Assembly (NCBI RefSeq): GCF_900182645.1
Contig: NZ_FXTA01000001.1
Coordinates: 620,001-684,000, forward strand
DNA from: Flavobacterium resistens
Lineage (GTDB): Bacteria > Bacteroidota > Bacteroidia > Flavobacteriales > Flavobacteriaceae
Length of the DNA: 64,000 bases
Reading direction: 5' to 3'
Shown: positions 1 to 8,661 of the stretch, piece after piece
Layout: the number at the start of each line of letters is the position of its first letter
How positions within the stretch are numbered: position 1 is the first letter of the stretch
Made by a program: the position numbers and the translations under genes
The notes under the pieces: generated by a model
Seen by the model: the letters and a program-made list of their open reading frames with translations, nothing else
What the model was told of the DNA's origin: nothing
Database searches by the model: none

Positions 1-339
1 AATCCCAAGATCATTCTCCAATTTTGTAAAATCTGATTCTATTGGCGTTAAATCCAAATCATTGCCAGAAAGCGCTTTTGCAATATCAAAAACCGATTTT
101 ATAGAAGATTTATCCTGAATACTTTTTTCAATATCTAATTTCCATTGTGTGAGTTCATTTCGCGAAGGCGGATTTGAAACATCAACTTTTGAAAGAAGAA
201 GTTCTTTTTCCTCTGAAGATAAAGCAGAAAGTGAATTGATGAATTCTTTTAAAGTTGAAAATTCTTTTTGAGTCAGTAAATCATCTGACCAAACAAGATA
301 AAACAACGGAATAAAGGCTTGAAGTTTGGTATTTTTCAT
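1..339 (-). CDS. N-terminal part of acyl-CoA dehydrogenase/oxidase-like protein (cut by window edge)
   Basis: An open frame runs from the ATG at 339 down to base 1 with no stop, giving 113 codons of a longer protein. The N-terminus (MKNTKLQAFIPLFYLVWSDD) and the helical, charged stretch after it resemble, from memory, the start of the roughly 750-residue acyl-CoA dehydrogenase/oxidase-like proteins of Flavobacterium. No FAD-binding or catalytic part is inside the window, so the function rests on N-terminal likeness only. No signal peptide is visible. The frame is uniformly coding-like with AT-rich third positions. It lies downstream of the EamA gene on the same strand, but a strong terminator (381-413) separates them. 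Confidence 0.55.
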   Translation of the reverse strand, partial: MKNTKLQAFIPLFYLVWSDDLLTQKEFSTLKEFINSLSALSSEEKELLLSKVDVSNPPSRNELTQWKLDIEKSIQDKSSIKSVFDIAKALSGNDLDLTPIESDFTKLENDLGI

Positions 340-380
340 AAATTATAGAATCGATTTGGAAATAGTTTTTTTCATAAAAA

Positions 381-413
381 AAAACAGGAATGAAAAATAA
401 TCATTCCTGTTTT
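381..413 (-). terminator. Intrinsic terminator behind the EamA transporter gene
   Basis: A perfect 13-bp stem (AAAACAGGAATGA / TCATTCCTGTTTT) with a 7-nt loop. On the minus strand the 3' arm runs into a stretch of T residues. It stops minus-strand transcripts from the transporter gene before the next gene at 339. Confidence 0.85.
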
Positions 414-474
414 AAAACCCTGTTAAGATTCTCGTAATTTTGTGTTTTAAACCAATAAAAAATGCAAGATTACT

Positions 475-1392
475 TTATTGAGAATCTTTAGATGACAGGA
501 TATATTTTTGTTTTAGAGCAAAAATATGATGTGAATTAAAAACTAACACCGCTATAAAAATTATACTATAAGCTGCAATCTGCAAAGTGCTGATTTTTTC
601 ATTAAATACAAAAGCCGCGAGCATAAAAGCAATCATTGGATTTATATTTAGCAACATTCCCACAGTTGAAGATGGAAGCCCTGAAAGCGCATATAAATTC
701 AAAAACAACGGAATAATGGTAAACGCAATTGCAATTGTTTCAATGAAAAAATAAAATTTAAATTCAGTAGGAACTGGTCCGCTGTATGCTGGGTAAAAAG
801 GTAATAAAACCAAAGCCGCCAAGGTAATATGAAATGTCAGCACAATGAATTTATCAAAACCTTTATTAATTCGCTGACTTACTAAATAAGAAGCGTACGT
901 TAATCCTATAATGATGCTGAAAAACATATCCATGATATCTGCATAAGACAACAACAAACAACCTAAAATACTTAATCCTACGGCAAGCCATTGTGTTTTA
1001 GCCAGTTTTTCTTTCAATAAAAAATAAGCCAATAAAGTTGTTAAAATCGGGCAAACTAAATAGGCCAAAGAAGTTGCTTTAACGCTCACATGATTCATTA
1101 CATAAATAAAAGTGAACCAGTTTGCCATTAAAAAAAAGCTTCCGCCAATGTTAAGCAAAACTGCTTTCTTCTTTTCTGAAGAAGAAAGCGCTCTGAAACT
1201 CCCCACGGTTTCTTTTATTTTGCTTCTTTTAAAAAGAAAAGCGATCAGTAGCATTAAAATACTGCAGCTGAAAACTCGAAAAAATAATATATCTAGAGAC
1301 TGATAATCATGAATTGGTCTTAAAACCAAACTGAAAAATCCCCAGACAGTATAAGCGGTAATCGCGGCAGTATAATATTTTGTTGTTTTCAC
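475..1392 (-). CDS. EamA/RarD-type drug/metabolite transporter
   Basis: A 305-residue integral inner-membrane protein with about ten hydrophobic segments in two EamA halves (roughly residues 5-150 and 155-290). This is the usual size and layout of the drug/metabolite transporter superfamily, which exports metabolites or amino-acid-like compounds; the substrate cannot be read from sequence. The start is GTG at 1392 (MKTTKYYTAAITAYTVWGFF); no ATG is available before the first membrane helix, so GTG is probably genuine. It is divergent from the MocR-family regulator at 1491 with 98 bp between them, a common pairing in which the regulator controls the transporter. Confidence 0.85.
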   Translation of the reverse strand: MKTTKYYTAAITAYTVWGFFSLVLRPIHDYQSLDILFFRVFSCSILMLLIAFLFKRSKIKETVGSFRALSSSEKKKAVLLNIGGSFFLMANWFTFIYVMNHVSVKATSLAYLVCPILTTLLAYFLLKEKLAKTQWLAVGLSILGCLLLSYADIMDMFFSIIIGLTYASYLVSQRINKGFDKFIVLTFHITLAALVLLPFYPAYSGPVPTEFKFYFFIETIAIAFTIIPLFLNLYALSGLPSSTVGMLLNINPMIAFMLAAFVFNEKISTLQIAAYSIIFIAVLVFNSHHIFALKQKYILSSKDSQ

Positions 1393-1490
1393 GATTTCTA
1401 TTTCTTCTTTTTATTTTGAGACAAATTTCTTAAAAAAAAAATAGCAATACAGATACAGTTTTTGTAAATTGCAGCGTAACAGTTTATTTT

Positions 1491-2918
1491 ATGAAAAGTT
1501 CCAATTACTTGTATTTACAGTTTGCAGATGTTATTGAAAAGCAGATAAAGTCTGGACTTTTAAACGTTGGCGACAAATTGCCGTCGATAAGAGAAGTATG
1601 TGCCGAAACTGGCTATAGCATGAGTACAGTCAGCAAAGCCTATTACGAAGTCGAAAGCAGATCACTGATTGAATCGCGCCCTCAGTCTGGTTATTATGTA
1701 AGCAATGTTTCTGCCAGAGTTATTGCAGAACCTTCTGCAAGCAAGCCAATTTTAAAAGTTGAAAATATCGATCGCGAAGATTTGCTTGATTTGGTTTATG
1801 GCGACATGGGAGTGAAAGATGTTACGATGCTTTCACTTGGTTTTCCTTCAAATGAATTATTGCCAATTGCTAAACTGAATAAAGGAATGGTTCAGGCGAT
1901 GCGCCAATTGCCAAACAGCGGTACAAGTTATGAGGAAATTCAGGGAAACAGCAATCTGAGAAAAGAAATTGCGCGTTGGTCATTTACTTGGGGCGGTTCT
2001 TTGACTGAAGAAGATATTATTACGACTCCGGGTTGTATATCTGCCATTTCTGATTGTTTGTTAACGCTGACAAAACCCGGAGATACCATTATTACTGAAA
2101 GTCCGATTTATTTTGGTATTCTGCAATTGGCTAGATCTTTAGGTTTATATGTAATGGAACTTCCAACCAATATGACAACCGGAATAGAACTGGAAGCTGT
2201 TAAAAAAACACTGAAAACCAACAAAGTAAAAGCATGTGTTTTAATGAGCAACTTCAGTAATCCGTCGGGAAGTATGATGCCAGCCGAACATAAAAAAGAA
2301 ATTGTACGTTTAATGGATTTTTATAATGTCCCATTAATTGAAGATGATATTCACGGCGATTTGTACTTTGGCGCAAGCCGACCTACAAACTGCAAAACCT
2401 ATGACGAAAGCGGTATTGTTTTATGTTGCAGTTCGGTTTCTAAAACATTGGCGCCGGGATATCGTGTTGGGTGGGTTTCTCCTGGAAAATTCAAAAAAGA
2501 AATATTGCGAACTAAATTGTATCACACCATTTCTGCAACTACAATTACGCATGAAGTTGTTGGTGATTTCCTGAAAAATGGCCGTTATGAAAATCACCTC
2601 CGAAAAATACGTCAGATTTTAAATCGAAACTGCAATAATTATATCAATACAGTTTTAGAATCCTTTCCGGCTGGAACAAAAGTCAGCCAGCCTCAAGGCG
2701 GATTTTTTCTTTGGGTTGAATTGGATAAAAAAATTGATACAGCAGCATTTTATCATTTGGCTATGAAACACAATATTAGTATTGCACCGGGAAGAATTTT
2801 CTCTTTTCAGGATCAATTTTCAAATTGTATGCGTTTGAGTTTTGGTCTTCCGTGGACAAATGAATTGCGTTTATCGATTCAAACTTTGGGAAATTTACTT
2901 AAACAACATTCGCTTTAA
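1491..2918 (+). CDS. MocR-type regulator (GntR helix-turn-helix plus class I aminotransferase domain)
   Basis: A 475-residue fusion. Residues about 4-70 form a GntR winged helix (PSIREVCAETGYSMSTVSKA). Residues about 110-470 form a fold-type I PLP domain with the Schiff-base lysine in SSVSKTLAPGYRVGW (Lys318). MocR proteins bind PLP or an aldimine as a signal and activate or repress neighbouring genes, classically vitamin B6 or amino-acid metabolism and divergent transporters. The divergent EamA exporter at 1392 is the obvious candidate target; the 98-bp shared spacer should hold the operator. Length and domain order are normal. The actual ligand is unknown. Confidence 0.9.
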   Translation: MKSSNYLYLQFADVIEKQIKSGLLNVGDKLPSIREVCAETGYSMSTVSKAYYEVESRSLIESRPQSGYYVSNVSARVIAEPSASKPILKVENIDREDLLDLVYGDMGVKDVTMLSLGFPSNELLPIAKLNKGMVQAMRQLPNSGTSYEEIQGNSNLRKEIARWSFTWGGSLTEEDIITTPGCISAISDCLLTLTKPGDTIITESPIYFGILQLARSLGLYVMELPTNMTTGIELEAVKKTLKTNKVKACVLMSNFSNPSGSMMPAEHKKEIVRLMDFYNVPLIEDDIHGDLYFGASRPTNCKTYDESGIVLCCSSVSKTLAPGYRVGWVSPGKFKKEILRTKLYHTISATTITHEVVGDFLKNGRYENHLRKIRQILNRNCNNYINTVLESFPAGTKVSQPQGGFFLWVELDKKIDTAAFYHLAMKHNISIAPGRIFSFQDQFSNCMRLSFGLPWTNELRLSIQTLGNLLKQHSL

Positions 2919-2927
2919 AATAAAAAA

Positions 2928-2960
2928 CCAGACAGCGCCACTAATTAAAACGCTGCCTGG
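2928..2960 (-). terminator. Intrinsic terminator behind the bestrophin gene
   Basis: A 10-bp stem CCAGGCAGCG / CGCTGTCTGG (minus-strand reading, with one G-T wobble) around a 13-nt loop, followed on the minus strand by a T-rich run. It sits between convergent genes ending at 2918 and 2989 and best fits the minus-strand gene. Confidence 0.75.
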
Positions 2961-2988
2961 AACAAATTGAGAAACCAAGTCAATTATT

Positions 2989-3936
2989 TTATAAAACATA
3001 ATAGGCATTTTTATCTGCCTTTTTTGGTACTTCATTTAAATCAAATTCTTTCAGAATATCAAATTCACTTTGGTATTCGTTCAGCATTTGCTTAATATTT
3101 TTTTCAATTGTATTTGCAATTGCAGTTACTGGAGTATCTGTAGGCCTGTTTTCAAACGGATCTTGCAAATGAATTGCCATTCTTTCTATCAAAAAGAACG
3201 CCGCGCCGATTGCTGTAATCAACGGAATTGCAAACCAGCTTAATACACTCGTTAACCCAAACGGCAATAACAGAATAAATAAACATAGAGTCAATCTGAT
3301 GTACATGCTATAAGTAGTAGGAAAAATCGTGTTTTTAATTCTTTCGCATTTACCCATGTGATCACATAATCGCGATAAAGTATTGTCGATTTCAACTTGC
3401 TGGTATGTATTAAATCGCTTATCATTTTTAGCATTTCGCAAATCTCTTCCGTGCAACATTAAAATCGCATTCGGAATGTTTTGGTGATTTTTGATGTATC
3501 TAATTTCTTCATCACTCATCAAACCTTCTAGCGGTTTTACGGCATCTTTGTTTCGAAGCGCCTGCCCTAAACTATAACACCAAGCAATTTGTCTTTTTGC
3601 GAAATTTTCTTTGAATTCGCTTGCTTCAACAGAAAAATCAGGATCTTTATAAAATGTCAAAACCTGACGAATCAATGTTCTGGAATCATTTACAATTGCA
3701 CCCCATACAATTCGGGCTTCCCACCATCTGTCATACGCCTGATTTGATTTAAAAGCCAACAATAATGATATGATTGTTCCAATCATTGTTGGAATTGCAA
3801 TAGGAATATCTACGGGCAAATTGATGAAATAGTAATGAAAAATCTCAAATAAAATTGTGTAAGCTAACACAAGTACAATTTCTACTTTAATTTTCCCGAG
3901 AACGTACTTCATTGGTATTCTTTTCTTTAATAACAT
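2989..3936 (-). CDS. Bestrophin-family ion channel (UPF0187)
   Basis: A 315-residue membrane protein with the bestrophin hallmark near residues 60-85 (LLLAFKSNQAYDRWWEARIVWG), two N-terminal helices (about 15-55) and further hydrophobic helices around 205-250. Bacterial bestrophins are pentameric inner-membrane channels; the characterised Klebsiella homologue is cation selective. The soluble C-terminal tail (ending KADKNAYYVL) is of usual length. The start is ATG at 3936; an alternative ATG (MKYVLG) lies at 3912. The gene stands alone on its transcript, between a terminator downstream and a tandem-repeat spacer upstream. Confidence 0.85.
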   Translation of the reverse strand: MLLKKRIPMKYVLGKIKVEIVLVLAYTILFEIFHYYFINLPVDIPIAIPTMIGTIISLLLAFKSNQAYDRWWEARIVWGAIVNDSRTLIRQVLTFYKDPDFSVEASEFKENFAKRQIAWCYSLGQALRNKDAVKPLEGLMSDEEIRYIKNHQNIPNAILMLHGRDLRNAKNDKRFNTYQQVEIDNTLSRLCDHMGKCERIKNTIFPTTYSMYIRLTLCLFILLLPFGLTSVLSWFAIPLITAIGAAFFLIERMAIHLQDPFENRPTDTPVTAIANTIEKNIKQMLNEYQSEFDILKEFDLNEVPKKADKNAYYVL

Positions 3937-4036
3937 ATTTTCGGTTTTAAATTAATGTTTTCTTCTTTTTAGTGATTAGTGATTAGTCCTTAGTGATTAG
4001 CACTTTATGTTTAGTTTTTGTAACTATTCACTTTTC

Positions 4037-4116
4037 ACTAATTACTTTTTACTAATTACTTTTTACTAATTACTTTTTACTAATTACTTTTTACTAATTA
4101 CTTTTTACTAATTACT
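4037..4116. repeat. Tandem array of a 14-bp unit (5.7 copies)
   Basis: Five perfect copies of ACTAATTACTTTTT at 4037-4106 and a sixth partial copy to 4116, just behind the stop codon at 4133. Flanking words (AGTGATTAG near 3971 and ACTAATCACT near 4121) are inverted to each other, so the array sits inside a loose inverted repeat. It is non-coding. Such a unit is prone to slippage, so the copy number is probably variable between strains. Confidence 0.9.
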
Positions 4117-4132
4117 AAGAACTAATCACTTT

Positions 4133-4855
4133 TTACGCCATCTCTTCGTATAGTGAAAGAACCGGAAGTCCAAGTTTTTCATTGATGTTTTCTTTTTTCT
4201 TCTTTTTGAATTTGATTTTCTCACCTTTTCGCGTTTCAACTAATAAATCGATTTCATATTTCGAAATTGCTTCAGATAAATACGGAGCAAGATTTTCGTA
4301 ATCATCATCAATTTTAGAAGTCTGACTTACAATTTCATATGAGAAATTCTCATTTAAAAATTGCTGCACATCTTTAACATGCATATTGGCTCTTCCATTT
4401 TCAATATAAAGTGCTTTTGTGAAATCTTCTTTTAAGTTCTCATTTCCTAAATGCAGAATTGGACATTTTTGATTTCCAGCCAATTGAATCAAATATTGGT
4501 GAATACGTTTTGTTTCTTGTTTATAAGAATTAGTCAGAACAACTAATTTTACGGAGAAATGCTCAATAACGCGTTTGAAAATTGGCGATGAAAGTCCGTA
4601 TTGATTGTGTACTTTTATTTTACAGTTTGGCGTATGCTCTACTATATATCTGCAAGTTTCCAAAACTTCTTCCTGACTGATGGTAAGTCCGGTTTTCATT
4701 TCACGCAAATAAAATGAAGAAGAAAATGAATCCGGAGTTTCGGCAACCATCAATAAAATGATTTCACAAGCCGAATCTTTGCTTTGGTTTACGGCAGATT
4801 TTACTGCGCAAATTGTATCATTTTTTAAAGTAGTGGGTATAAGGATATTTTTCAT
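4133..4855 (-). CDS. Universal stress protein (UspA)-like protein
   Basis: A 240-residue soluble protein starting MKNILIPTTLKNDTICAVKSA, the typical beta1-alpha1 opening of a Usp domain (residues about 1-140), with a degenerate second Usp-like half. The ATP-binding G-x2-G-x9-G-S/T pattern of UspA is not clear, so nucleotide binding is uncertain. No membrane segment or signal peptide is seen. The Lys-rich stretch near residue 215 (KIKFKKKKKE) is unusual. It is transcribed in the same direction as the two-component pair upstream (gap of 77 bp), so it may be read from the same transcript. Confidence 0.75.
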   Translation of the reverse strand: MKNILIPTTLKNDTICAVKSAVNQSKDSACEIILLMVAETPDSFSSSFYLREMKTGLTISQEEVLETCRYIVEHTPNCKIKVHNQYGLSSPIFKRVIEHFSVKLVVLTNSYKQETKRIHQYLIQLAGNQKCPILHLGNENLKEDFTKALYIENGRANMHVKDVQQFLNENFSYEIVSQTSKIDDDYENLAPYLSEAISKYEIDLLVETRKGEKIKFKKKKKENINEKLGLPVLSLYEEMA

Positions 4856-4932
4856 AAGTATAATCTTTTAGTTTATACGTACAAAATAACTTCCTGTAAA
4901 TTAGAAGGGTATTAATCTTAAATTAGAATTTT

Positions 4933-6336
4933 CTAAGATTCAACATTAGAATTTTTAATGTTGTTTTTCTTGATTTTTGATTTATTGAAAATAATGGTAA
5001 CGATTGTTCCTTTATTTTGTTCAGACTGCACCTGAATTTCGCCATCGTGCATGCGAATTATTTTAGATGCCAAAGGAAGTCCTAAACCATAGCCAATATA
5101 TTTCGTTGCAATTTTTCCTCTGAAAAAAGGTTCATATAAATGCGGAATATCTTCTGGAGGAATTCCTATTCCGATATCATTGATCGCAATTTTAATCGAT
5201 TCCTTATTAGCTGAAAGCGTTACAAAAACTTCATTATTATCAGAATATTTTACGCCGTTGGTAATAATATTATTTATTGCCAATTCTAAAAGCGGTTTGT
5301 TGCACGGAATTAAAAGCAAATTAGAATCTTTTGGCGCAAAATTAAGTTTGATGCTCACGCGGTTGTCTGGATAAATTTTATCCAAATCAGATTTTACATC
5401 CAATAAGAGTTCATCGATTCTGGCAATATCCAAAACCTGTTTTTTCCCATCGTAGCCAGTTTGAGTCAATTTCAGTAAACTTTCTGTCAAATTTCCTAAT
5501 CTTGAAGCTTGACTGTATATATTCTGCAAAGATTCAATATATTCAGAAACCTGACGCTCTTTCAAAAGCATAATTTCCGACTCGGCAATAATAGTCGTAA
5601 TTGGCGTTTTTAATTCGTGTGAAGCATTATTTATGAAATTGGCCTGAATTTCAAATGAAGTTTCCAATCGATCTAACATATCATTAAAAGTATGTGTCAG
5701 ATCTGAAATTTCATCTGAATTTTTGACCTCAGGCAATCTATTATGAAGGTTTGACGCACTGATTCGGTTTACTTCTTTTGTAATTCTCGCTACAGGATCA
5801 ATGACTCTTTTTGCTAAAAAACGACCTAAAAAGAAAGCCAGAAGCACAAATCCGATACCGCCAAAAAGTAAAATTTTTATAATATAAATACTCGTTGTTT
5901 TTCCTCTTCGATCTCTCGCACCAATAATCACAATATATTTTTGATTACTTTCTGTAAAAACCTGACCTAAATAATACTTGCTATTGACTTCAAAATAATC
6001 TTTTCCGGTATTTAGAATGTTGGTGTAAAACTCGTTAGGCAAATTCAGTTTTGTATTATAATCAAAACTATTGGCACTGTTTATTTTAAGAACATATTCT
6101 TCTTCTTCAATAAGTTCTTCCAGCCCATTTTTTTTTAGATTGCTGTAGTATTTTATTTTTTCGGGATCTTTTTGAAAATGGATCGAAGCCACAATTTTAG
6201 CACGATCTTCCAACCTTTTTAAAAAGTGATAACGGTTATTTTCTCTAAATAAAACAAAAACAATGATGCATAACAATAACGTACTAAAGGTCGATAAAGC
6301 TACATAATTGAACGTAATTTTTTTTCTTATATCCAT
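4933..6336 (-). CDS. Membrane sensor histidine kinase (HAMP, HisKA, HATPase)
   Basis: About 467 residues. A membrane helix lies near residues 10-30, then a periplasmic sensor region of about 120 residues, a second helix near 150-172, HAMP (about 175-228), HisKA with the phospho-acceptor histidine in NASHELKTPITTI, and HATPase with an N-box (NNIITNGVKYS) and G-boxes (DIGIGIPPED, GYGLGLPLA). I prefer the ATG at 6336 (MDIRKK), one base after the regulator's stop, over the ATG at 6354, which would overlap the regulator by 17 bases; both are possible. It phosphorylates the response regulator at 6338-7012. The signal is not predictable from the sensor region. Confidence 0.9.
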   Translation of the reverse strand: MDIRKKITFNYVALSTFSTLLLCIIVFVLFRENNRYHFLKRLEDRAKIVASIHFQKDPEKIKYYSNLKKNGLEELIEEEEYVLKINSANSFDYNTKLNLPNEFYTNILNTGKDYFEVNSKYYLGQVFTESNQKYIVIIGARDRRGKTTSIYIIKILLFGGIGFVLLAFFLGRFLAKRVIDPVARITKEVNRISASNLHNRLPEVKNSDEISDLTHTFNDMLDRLETSFEIQANFINNASHELKTPITTIIAESEIMLLKERQVSEYIESLQNIYSQASRLGNLTESLLKLTQTGYDGKKQVLDIARIDELLLDVKSDLDKIYPDNRVSIKLNFAPKDSNLLLIPCNKPLLELAINNIITNGVKYSDNNEVFVTLSANKESIKIAINDIGIGIPPEDIPHLYEPFFRGKIATKYIGYGLGLPLASKIIRMHDGEIQVQSEQNKGTIVTIIFNKSKIKKNNIKNSNVES

Positions 6337-6337
6337 T

Positions 6338-7012
6338 TTATAGCTGTATAACATAACCTAAACCTTTCATAGTATGAATCAGTTTGATTTTATAAGGTTT
6401 ATCAATTTTCTTTCGCAAATAATTGATATAAACATCTACAACATTTGTGTTCATATCAAAATTAATATCCCAGACATTATCCAGAATTTGATCACGAGAA
6501 ACAATTCTGCCGGCATTTCTAGCTAAATAATACAATAATTTGAACTCTTTAGCGGTCAAAACAATTGCTTCTCCATCTCTTTTTACAGATTTGGCTTTTC
6601 CGTCTATTTCTAAATCACCAATTATGATTTTATCGATTCTTTCTGTATCCTGATTTGCTCTTCTATGTAAAGCATTTACTCTGGCATCGAGTTCGCCAAA
6701 TTTAAAAGGCTTTACAAGATAATCATCTGCACCTGCATTTAGTCCTGTAACAATGTTTTCTGAGGTACCTAAAGCCGTTAATAGCAAAATTGGTACGAAA
6801 TTTTTGCTGGCACGAAGTCTTCTGCAAATTTCGATTCCGTTAATATCCGGAAGCATTACATCTAAAACTACAACGTCGAAATGGTAATTGTGAATCATTT
6901 CGATAGCCGTTTTGCCATCGAGTGCAACACTTACTTCGTTATTGTTTTCCGCAAATCCTTTTCGTAAAATCGACAAAAGATTTGGTTCGTCTTCGACTAT
7001 TAGTAACTTCAT
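6338..7012 (-). CDS. OmpR/PhoB-family response regulator
   Basis: 224 residues. The receiver domain (1-115) has the acidic pair EDE, the phospho-accepting Asp in VVVLDVMLPDING and the Lys in DDYLVKPF. A winged-helix effector domain follows (about 125-222; LTAKEFKLLYYLARNAGRIVSRDQIL). It is the first gene of a pair with the kinase immediately downstream, translationally coupled by abutting or overlapping codons. It resembles CusR/CopR-type regulators in general but nothing nearby fixes a regulon. A -7-like element TATTTTTG lies on the minus strand at 7038-7031, close enough to drive it. Confidence 0.92.
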   Translation of the reverse strand: MKLLIVEDEPNLLSILRKGFAENNNEVSVALDGKTAIEMIHNYHFDVVVLDVMLPDINGIEICRRLRASKNFVPILLLTALGTSENIVTGLNAGADDYLVKPFKFGELDARVNALHRRANQDTERIDKIIIGDLEIDGKAKSVKRDGEAIVLTAKEFKLLYYLARNAGRIVSRDQILDNVWDINFDMNTNVVDVYINYLRKKIDKPYKIKLIHTMKGLGYVIQL

Positions 7013-7030
7013 TTAAATTTGGATATACAA

Positions 7031-7038
7031 CAAAAATA
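7031..7038 (-). promoter_or_regulatory. Candidate -7 promoter element for the two-component operon
   Basis: TATTTTTG read on the minus strand matches the Bacteroidota -7 consensus TAnnTTTG and lies 19-26 bases before the response-regulator ATG. No clear -33 TTG was found at the usual spacing, so this is only a candidate. Confidence 0.4.
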
Positions 7039-7239
7039 GGGATTGACATTAAAAATGTAAATCAGAATAGTTAAAAATTATGATTTAATTATGAACAACT
7101 CATTTACTGCTATTTATTCAAACACATAGAAACATAGATTTAGCATGCTTAAAAAAGGCGTTTCATTTATTTTAAATGAACATAGTTAACTATGTGTTAG
7201 AAACTAGTTTCTTTCTTAAGTTCTTTCCAAAAAATAAAA

Positions 7240-8511
7240 TTAAAAAGTTTCGCCTGCATTCAAATAAAAGCCTTTTGAATTGTTTCCCCAGGCATAATCT
7301 GCGATAAGATTGGTTCTTGTTGCTTTGTCTATTAAAATACGAAGTCCGAAACCAAAAGCCGGCTGTACGTATTCAAAAAGCTTTGTATTAGTATCTGGAT
7401 TACTTGTAGTAACAAAATTTGTAAAAACGGTACCGCTAAACATTTGATTACAGGTAATTGGAAATCTAAATTCGGTTGCCAGATAAACCAAATTTGTTCC
7501 TCTAAATAATCCCTGCGTATAACCCTCCCCGCTTCGGCTGCGTTGATCCCAGCCAATTGCTGGCAAATTCAAATACGGAACTTTTCCTTTCGTAACAAAT
7601 TGTCCATATGTCCAAAGTGCCAAAATGTATCTTTTATCTTTTTGCGAAACCGGAATAAAGTTTCGGTACTCAGCATACAAAACATTACTTACATCTTGAT
7701 TATCAAACAAAACCGGATTAAAACGATAATTAATATTAGCAAACCATCCGTGACTTGCATTTACTTGATTGTCTCTTGAATCATAAACTAAATTAAGACT
7801 CATTCCGTTCAAAAAATATTCTTTATCATTAAATCCGTATTGTTGACTATAATTATAATGATAAGTCAAATTTCCGTTGGCAACATCAAGATTTTTATCA
7901 ACAATACTGGAATACCAATCGATATTAATACCACCACCAACATAAAAGTTTGGACGAACCTGAAAAGAAACGGATTGATGAAATTTGAAATAATTATAAT
8001 CCATTGGTTCTGCAATAGAATCAATACTGAAGCCGGGTTCCTGATTGCGTCGAGGCGGAATAATATTTGTTCCTAAACCATAATTGGGCTGCGAAAATAT
8101 ATACAAACGATAATCGCCACTCAAGAAAATATTGTTGTTTTTCAGCAAAATATTGTTTTTGACATTTACCAGCCATTGTTTTTTTGTAGTATATGTTATT
8201 CCAACATTTGCAATAGAATATTTATCTGCTTTTTCTTTTCCTTTAAAAGTATATTGTGCAACAGCACCATAAAAAAATCCCGTTGCAGGCTGGGAACCAA
8301 TTGCCGGAATGACAAGAAAAAAACTGTTTTTTATAGGTTTAACAACATAAACTGAATCCTTTTTTTTAAAGATTTCTAATATTGTTTTAGGAGGACAAAT
8401 CTTTGAACTGTCTATTTCGGTTTGAGCATTCAAATTAAATTGAATGAAGAAGAGCAACCATAAGATTTTAAATGTATTCTGAAAATAATTATTTTTTAAA
8501 AATTTTACCAT
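7240..8511 (-). CDS. BamA/TamA-family outer-membrane beta-barrel protein
   Basis: 423 residues with an N-terminal signal sequence (hydrophobic run to about residue 28, ending FNLNAQ) and a long C-terminal region of alternating aromatic strands (about 65-423). That region has Omp85-type features such as FRGTNLVYLATEFRFPI near residue 340 and a C-terminal aromatic strand ending FYLNAGETF. There are no evident POTRA repeats, so this is a short barrel-only member of the bacterial surface antigen/BamA superfamily, not BamA itself. Its role could be outer-membrane protein or lipid handling, or a surface antigen. It is monocistronic, with about 230 bp upstream of the two-component operon. Confidence 0.8.
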   Translation of the reverse strand: MVKFLKNNYFQNTFKILWLLFFIQFNLNAQTEIDSSKICPPKTILEIFKKKDSVYVVKPIKNSFFLVIPAIGSQPATGFFYGAVAQYTFKGKEKADKYSIANVGITYTTKKQWLVNVKNNILLKNNNIFLSGDYRLYIFSQPNYGLGTNIIPPRRNQEPGFSIDSIAEPMDYNYFKFHQSVSFQVRPNFYVGGGINIDWYSSIVDKNLDVANGNLTYHYNYSQQYGFNDKEYFLNGMSLNLVYDSRDNQVNASHGWFANINYRFNPVLFDNQDVSNVLYAEYRNFIPVSQKDKRYILALWTYGQFVTKGKVPYLNLPAIGWDQRSRSGEGYTQGLFRGTNLVYLATEFRFPITCNQMFSGTVFTNFVTTSNPDTNTKLFEYVQPAFGFGLRILIDKATRTNLIADYAWGNNSKGFYLNAGETF

Positions 8512-8612
8512 GTGAAAGTTTTAATTTTTTGAAGCAATAATCAATTCATATGTAAATATATAGCTTATTTTCAACATATTAGAACAACATCTCAACAAAA
8601 TTGAAATAAAAA

Positions 8613-8638
8613 AAAGCCGTCATATAAATGAAGGCTTG
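8613..8638 (-). terminator. Intrinsic terminator behind aspA
   Basis: On the minus strand, AAGCC and TCAT pair with ATGA and GGCTT around a TTAT loop (one internal mismatch), followed by eight T residues. It lies 24 bp beyond the aspA stop codon. Confidence 0.7.
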
Positions 8639-8661
8639 TAATGATATTTTTTATAACAAAT

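Noticed and set aside
4037..4116. Tandem repeats considered as a CRISPR array
   Set aside because: Unit is 14 bp with no spacers and no cas genes; it is a simple tandem repeat.
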